Below, piece after piece: positions 60,034 through 64,000 of a stretch of DNA of 64,000 nucleotides; positions within the stretch are counted from its first letter, which is position 1, and each line of letters begins with the position of its first letter. Where the stretch lies: assembly GCA_964590645.1 (NCBI GenBank), contig CAZPYJ010000003.1:62001-126000 (forward strand), written 5' to 3'. The notes below the pieces were generated by a model that saw nothing but the letters and a program-made list of their open reading frames with translations, made no database searches and was not told the origin of the DNA. This DNA is from JAGNHN01 sp964590645. Lineage in GTDB: Bacteria > Bacteroidota > Bacteroidia > Bacteroidales > JAGNHN01. The translations under genes were made by a program, and so were the position numbers.

Positions 60034-60776
60034 CTGTATAGTTTTGCCATTACGGTTTGATCTTCCATATTAAAAATACAAAAACTACCGCCACTTCCGG
60101 TATCTACCACAGGAGGGACAGCAATGCAATCGCCTTTTTTTAGCCGATAGCTGCGGTTGAAGCCTTTCCTTTTCATTCGCCACGATGATATGGATAAGCC
60201 CGGGTGGTGCAAATGCCCGATAAAGGAAAAGCTACAAGCCTTGTCTTCCATAAAGGCCTTGTGTGCCTGAAAGGCTTTGGTTTTATGGTAGAACTGCGTG
60301 AGGGCCCCACTCAGGTTGGGATAGGCATAATGACTGAACAGGATATTCCCTATCCTGGATTCCACTACCTGGATTTCAGGCAGGCCGGCAAGCCATTCCC
60401 TGTGTTTATCCGAGACCTGCGAATGTGCTTCGCCATCATTGTATAGCCAAACTTTTCCGGCCCCGATTTTTTCCCTTTCCGCGATGCTGAGCGCATACCA
60501 GTTTTCCGGAAACTGAAAATCACCGCCAAGCTGCGGCAGTTTTTCTATGGCATAAAGGTCGTGATTGCCCGGGATCAGGATGCTGCAGTTTTCTTGGATA
60601 AGGTCGAGACACCCGGCGGCATCCCTGGTTTTGTGATGCCTGTGGAAGTGGGGGTTAAAGCCCAGCACATCTCCCAGGCAGATGATTTCATCGCAAGCTT
60701 CGTGTGCGATCATCCGCAGGGCCTTTTCCAGGCTTGCCCTATCTTCGTGAATATCGGATAGCAAAGCGTATTTCAT
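60030..60776 (-). CDS. Calcineurin-like metallophosphoesterase
   Basis: A 248-residue dinuclear-metal phosphoesterase. Motifs in order: LLSDIHEDRASL (DxH, about 6-17), IICLGDVLGFNP (GD, about 31-42), ILIPGNHDLY (GNHD, about 70-79), ILFSHYAY (about 148-155) and FIGHLHHPG (GHxH, about 190-198). There is no signal peptide, so it is cytoplasmic, related to the YfcE/ApaH-like group that cleaves phosphodiesters or nucleotides. Its stop overlaps the start of the sensor nucleotidyltransferase gene (4 nt). The two probably act on the same signalling molecule or protein modification, which is an inference from this coupling. Confidence 0.87.
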   Translation of the reverse strand: MKYALLSDIHEDRASLEKALRMIAHEACDEIICLGDVLGFNPHFHRHHKTRDAAGCLDLIQENCSILIPGNHDLYAIEKLPQLGGDFQFPENWYALSIAEREKIGAGKVWLYNDGEAHSQVSDKHREWLAGLPEIQVVESRIGNILFSHYAYPNLSGALTQFYHKTKAFQAHKAFMEDKACSFSFIGHLHHPGLSISSWRMKRKGFNRSYRLKKGDCIAVPPVVDTGSGGSFCIFNMEDQTVMAKLYR

Positions 60777-61072
60777 AAGGATGCGATGTTGTCCGGAGCG
60801 ATGAGGGTACGGACAGCAGAGGGTAAAGCTAAAGATTACTTGATTGTTGATTACGTGAAGGAGGATGTTTTTGGATCCTTTGTTAGAAAAAAGCCACGAA
60901 ACGCTGAATCTTCCTTCGCGAGCCTCTGTGCCTTCTCCCTGTACCTATGTGTTAGTTAAGGCCATGAAGGACAAAAGATTACACAGAGCCCTCAATGGAT
61001 GCACAGAGGTTCACCGAGCGGTTTTTTCTGCCTCCAGCTTATGACTTCCGACTTAGTAGGCATTAAGAGCGC
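60777..61072. other. Intergenic region, no gene seen
   Basis: About 296 bp. It contains a second copy of TACGGACAGCAGAG (60807-60820; the first is at 50616) and a loose repeat of the CACAGAG type (60979-61016). No promoter with the phylum pattern and no protein-like frame was found. Confidence 0.5.
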
Positions 61073-62215
61073 TTATTCCAGCCGGAAATCAGAGAGGAGC
61101 AAGGCAAAGTTTTCAGGATTGATCACACGAAAACTATGGTTGTTGTAAAGGTTGCTGAAGCTCTTGGTAAGTTTTGGCACCTTTAATGGATTCCATTTCA
61201 TTTCAAATGCATACAGGTGATTATTCTTTTCCAGAATCAAGTCAATCTCCTTTTGCTCAGTACTCCGCCAGAAATAGACATTGGCAAATAATTGATCATA
61301 GGTATTGAGCTTTCTGATCTCATTGATTGCATAATTTTCGAAAAGGGCTCCGGCATCCGATCTAACCGCCGGCTGCCTGAAATCGTTGATAAGGGCATTT
61401 CTGATTCCCAGATCATTGAAATAGATTTTTTTGGATTTTTTTAATTCATTACGTTGATTGGTGTGGTAGGCAGGAAGCTTGTAGATTACAAAAGCTTGCT
61501 CCAGCAAGGCGATATAGCTTTCAATCGTTTGGCTGTCGATCTTCAAAACTTGAGATAATTCGTGGTAATTGGTCTCCGAGCCCAGTTGCCAGGCTAGCAG
61601 CCTCAGCAACTCAAGCATTTTCTCGGGCTTTTTGATTCCACTGAACAAAAAGATGTCTTTGTAGAGATAACTATCCGAAAGGAAGCGCAGCAATCGCTCC
61701 GCATCATCCGTCTGCGTGACAATCTCCGGATAGTATCCATATCTCAGTCTCTGCGGCAACTGTCGTTGTTCTTCTAACAAACCGGTTTGATGTGCCATTT
61801 CCCCAAATGATAATGGAAACAGCTGGTACTCATACTTTCTTCCGGTTAAGGGTTCATTCAACATATTTCTCAACTCAAAAGCACTGGAACCGCTTGCCAG
61901 CACCTGAATATCCGGATGATAATCGGCATAGATTTTTAATACCGATCCAATCTCCTTAATTTTCTGTGCCTCATCAATGATGACCACCTGATGTGTTCCT
62001 GCGATATGCCGGGCTTTTTCACTATTGAACTGCTGGAAAAGGAGTTGGACATCCGCATTTTCCCCATCTAACCATAGTACTTTCTCGGCAATAATCGTTT
62101 TGATCTTTCTGAGTAAGGTTGTTTTCCCAACTTGTCGGGCACCCAGAATCACAATCACTTTTCCCTTGAAGAAATCATTCAATATCTGCCCCTCAATGCT
62201 CCGTTGAATATACAT
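61073..62215 (-). CDS. AAA+ ATPase with DUF4143 domain
   Basis: A 380-residue protein of the widespread AAA-14/DUF4143 group. The P-loop is ILGARQVGKTTLLRKI (about 22-37), Walker B is QVVIIDEAQKI (about 77-87), and VLASGSSAFELRN is a sensor-1-like segment. The C-terminal DUF4143 region (about 200-345) has FYLADIGIRNALI-type IYFNDLGIRNALIN and LFENYAINEI, ending with a nuclease-like fold (FWRSTEQKEIDLILE, YAFEMKW) in which Asp, Glu and Lys recall the PD-(D/E)XK pattern. Such genes are accessory and often sporadic; their function is not settled. The upstream region is AT-rich with a pair of direct repeats. Confidence 0.85.
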   Translation of the reverse strand: MYIQRSIEGQILNDFFKGKVIVILGARQVGKTTLLRKIKTIIAEKVLWLDGENADVQLLFQQFNSEKARHIAGTHQVVIIDEAQKIKEIGSVLKIYADYHPDIQVLASGSSAFELRNMLNEPLTGRKYEYQLFPLSFGEMAHQTGLLEEQRQLPQRLRYGYYPEIVTQTDDAERLLRFLSDSYLYKDIFLFSGIKKPEKMLELLRLLAWQLGSETNYHELSQVLKIDSQTIESYIALLEQAFVIYKLPAYHTNQRNELKKSKKIYFNDLGIRNALINDFRQPAVRSDAGALFENYAINEIRKLNTYDQLFANVYFWRSTEQKEIDLILEKNNHLYAFEMKWNPLKVPKLTKSFSNLYNNHSFRVINPENFALLLSDFRLE

Positions 62216-62232
62216 AAAACTGGTTAAATTGA

Positions 62233-62279
62233 GAATATAATCGTAAATATACTACTATATTTCGGAATATAATCATAAA
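62233..62279. promoter_or_regulatory. Paired direct repeats upstream of the DUF4143 gene
   Basis: GAATATAATCGTAAA (62233-62247) and GAATATAATCATAAA (62265-62279) differ by one base and are 32 bp apart, about three helical turns. They lie 18-64 nt before the ATG on the minus strand, where a repressor could bind the same DNA face twice. Confidence 0.5.
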
Positions 62280-62384
62280 ATCAAGGAAAATTACTTGTAT
62301 GTTTCTCCTGGCACATATTTGGCGGGATGCTGATATTGCAATCAAATGTGCTTACTTTGTAATAACATCTGAGTAGTTTGAGCA

Positions 62385-63830
62385 ATGCATACTTTTCGAT
62401 CCAGAACTAAAATCGTGGTAACCCTCGGACCGGCTTGTTCCAATGAGGAGGTTTTACAAAGTTTGATAAGGGAAGGCGTGGACGTGTTCCGCCTGAATTT
62501 CTCCCACGGGGATTATGCGCAACACCTTGAAAACATAGAAAAGATAAAAAGGCTCAGGGCGGCCCAAACCCGAAATATTGCCATTATGGGCGACCTGCAG
62601 GGTCCCAAGATCCGGGTGGGGGAGATTCAACACCCACCCCTCTTGCTGGAAGAAGGAAGCCTGATCACCCTCACCACCGAAGCGGTGCCCGGAAGCACTG
62701 AGAAGGTGCAGGTAAAGTACCCCGCGCTGGCCCGCGAAGTAAAGCCCGGCGAAAACATCCTGATCGATGATGGAAAAATAAAACTCGAGGTGCTGGAAGC
62801 GGATGGCGACAAGCAGCTGCAATGCCGCATTATCTATGGGGGGGAGCTCTATGCCCGCAAAGGGGTCAACCTGCCCGACTCCCATCTCAGCCTGCCCAGC
62901 CTGACCGAAAAAGATATCCGGGATGTGGCTTTTATGCTGGAGCAGGGGGTGGACTGGATTGCCCTGTCATTTGTACGCAAAAAAGAAGATGTATTGCAAC
63001 TCAAAGCCCTGATTGCAGAAAAGGGTGCCCTGACCCGCGTGATTGCAAAAATTGAAAAGCCGGAAGCGGTGCGCAATATAGATGCCATCCTGGAAGTAGC
63101 CGACGGGATAATGGTGGCCCGCGGAGATCTGGGGGTGGAGATGCCTTTCGATCAGATTCCCCTGATCCAGAAGCAGATCGTTCAGAAGTGCCTCTTGAAA
63201 GCCAAACCGGTTATCATTGCCACCCAGATGCTGGAAAGTATGATTGAAAACTTTCGCCCTACCCGCGCCGAGGCCAATGATGTGGCCAATGCCGTGCTGG
63301 ATGGGGCAGATGCCGTGATGCTGAGCGGCGAAACCTCTGTGGGCCGTTTCCCGGTGGAGGCCGCCCGAAGTATGCAGATGATCATTACCTATACCGAGGC
63401 CAATGCCTATGCTTTTCACAAGGGGCGCCAGCCGGATCCTTCCGACCCCGATTTCCTGCCCAAATCCATAGCCTACAACGCCCAGAAAGTGGCGGAGCAA
63501 AGCAAGGCCCGGGCCATCATCTCCTTTACCCATACCGGCTTTACCGTCTTGCAGGTTTCCCGCTACCGGCCCAAGGCCCGTTTCTTTGCCTTCACCGATA
63601 GCGAGGTGATCCGCAGGCAACTGGCACTGGTGTGGGGCGTGGAAGCTTTCACCTGTGAAATGGGACAGTCCACCGACCACTTCTTCGATGCCACCGATCA
63701 TTTTCTGATCACGAACGGATATATCCGGGAAGAAGACATTGTGGTGCATATCGGCAGCCTGCCCGTGTCCCAGAAGAAAGGCACCAATATGATCAAGCTG
63801 AGCCGGGTGGAAATGGGATCCAAGGGATGA
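62385..63830 (+). CDS. pyk: Pyruvate kinase
   Basis: Last step of glycolysis: phosphoenolpyruvate and ADP to pyruvate and ATP. The 481-residue protein begins RSRTKIVVTLGPACSNEEVL and has FRLNFSHGDYAQH, the GDLQGPKIRVGE segment, ISLSFVRKKEDV-like IALSFVRKKEDV, the active-site signature VIAKIEKPEAVRN (about 223-235, catalytic Lys), MVARGDLGVEMP and the MLSGETSVGRFPVEA loop. The C-terminal allosteric domain (about 355-481) is complete. A partial promoter-like TTACTTTG lies 30 nt upstream. The last few codons are repeated in the right-edge direct repeat. Confidence 0.96.
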   Translation: MHTFRSRTKIVVTLGPACSNEEVLQSLIREGVDVFRLNFSHGDYAQHLENIEKIKRLRAAQTRNIAIMGDLQGPKIRVGEIQHPPLLLEEGSLITLTTEAVPGSTEKVQVKYPALAREVKPGENILIDDGKIKLEVLEADGDKQLQCRIIYGGELYARKGVNLPDSHLSLPSLTEKDIRDVAFMLEQGVDWIALSFVRKKEDVLQLKALIAEKGALTRVIAKIEKPEAVRNIDAILEVADGIMVARGDLGVEMPFDQIPLIQKQIVQKCLLKAKPVIIATQMLESMIENFRPTRAEANDVANAVLDGADAVMLSGETSVGRFPVEAARSMQMIITYTEANAYAFHKGRQPDPSDPDFLPKSIAYNAQKVAEQSKARAIISFTHTGFTVLQVSRYRPKARFFAFTDSEVIRRQLALVWGVEAFTCEMGQSTDHFFDATDHFLITNGYIREEDIVVHIGSLPVSQKKGTNMIKLSRVEMGSKG

Positions 63831-63872
63831 TACACAACTTATAATACCGGGCGACTTTGCGCCTTGGCGTGA
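63818..63872. repeat. Direct repeat copy 1, overlapping the pyk stop codon
   Basis: A 55-nt unit (beginning ATCCAAGGGATGATACACAA) that contains the last codons and stop of pyk. It is nearly identical to 63946-64000, with a spacing of 128 bp. Both end in CGCCTTGGCGTGA, and the segment between them contains related words (TTCACGCAAAGACGCGAAAA). Confidence 0.85.
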
Positions 63873-63945
63873 CACCGTTTTATTTCACGCAAAGACGCGA
63901 AAACGCGAAGAAAATAGAGCATAAGCTCACAGGGATAAAGCCGGA

Positions 63946-64000
63946 ATCCAAGGGATAGTACACAACTTGTAATACTTGGCGACTTGGCGCCTTGGCGTGA
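63946..64000. repeat. Direct repeat copy 2 at the right edge
   Basis: The second 55-nt unit, with about seven differences from copy 1. It carries a relic of the pyk tail (ATCCAAGGGATAGTACACAA) with no reading frame upstream, so a block including the gene end was duplicated. More copies could lie beyond the window edge. Confidence 0.8.

Noticed and set aside
61073..62215. DUF4143 ATPase as part of a phage defence system
   Set aside because: No restriction, toxin or other defence partner lies beside it, and the family is widespread with unsettled roles.
62967..63875. 302-residue minus-strand frame opposite pyruvate kinase
   Set aside because: Antisense shadow of pyk; no domain pattern and no promoter.

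Overview
The window looks like a chromosomal piece of a member of the phylum Bacteroidota with a moderately high G+C genome. The evidence is the Bacteroidota-type promoter, a TTG followed 19 bases later by TAnnTTTG (seen in full upstream of the tRNA-Asn, glutamine synthetase-like and HMG-CoA reductase genes), type IX secretion sorting domains, FISUMP and DUF5777 proteins, an S46 dipeptidyl peptidase, a split atpD-atpC operon, and a GYDIA-type GHMP kinase inside a mevalonate-pathway cluster. No phage, conjugative module, transposase or CRISPR array was seen. Most of the window is core genome with small accessory patches.

Layout. 1-3100 (minus): a capsule/exopolysaccharide export pair, a Wzc-like tyrosine autokinase that runs off the left edge and a Wza-like lipoprotein. 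3220-10669 (plus): pyrophosphatase, TylF-like methyltransferase, DNA topoisomerase I, an arginase-fold protein that has lost metal ligands, and a hybrid histidine kinase. 10837-12875 (minus): CvpA and an Mla-type lipid transporter pair. 12976-16647 (plus): a tiny lipoprotein, mannose-1-phosphate guanylyltransferase and a DPP7-like S46 peptidase. A tRNA-Phe follows on the minus strand. 16918-25837 (plus) is an envelope block: CoaX, an outer-membrane protein, two TPR paralogues, LptC, a CNNM/CorC protein and a PpiD-like foldase.

25868-31505 is the most interesting part. An FNR-like regulator with candidate Fe-S cysteines is divergent from a heme-rich cluster: a CX4CH lipoprotein, a DUF5777 barrel, a monoheme cytochrome c, a membrane-anchored heptaheme cytochrome, a cytochrome b and a hexaheme lipoprotein on a collagen-like tether. 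A near-perfect FNR box lies in the divergent promoter and a perfect palindromic one (TTGATATATATCAA) lies before the hexaheme gene. I infer an oxygen-regulated pathway carrying electrons from quinol towards the outer membrane or cell surface. Its terminal acceptor is not evident.

31725-44769: MeaB-type GTPase, TerC, a glutamine synthetase-like protein, Hsp20, a doubly truncated cytochrome remnant, RibF, ATP synthase beta and epsilon, an unknown lipoprotein, a second CNNM protein, asparaginase, TatD and a heptosyltransferase-like protein. 44813-50541: an amidohydrolase and the mevalonate cluster (HMG-CoA reductase, GYDIA kinase, mevalonate diphosphate decarboxylase, mevalonate kinase). 51010-53036 (minus): a rhamnulose-1-phosphate aldolase-like protein, a DUF2490 protein and a PepSY-like protein.

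53037-64000 is looser and richer in repeats: a damaged tRNA-Asn copy followed by an intact one, a FISUMP protein, an AT-richer T9SS-sorted protein, large palindromes and a CTCACA microsatellite. It also holds a Cache-PAS-CBS-DUF294 sensor nucleotidyltransferase coupled to a calcineurin-like phosphoesterase, a DUF4143 ATPase, and pyruvate kinase whose 3' tail is duplicated at the right edge.
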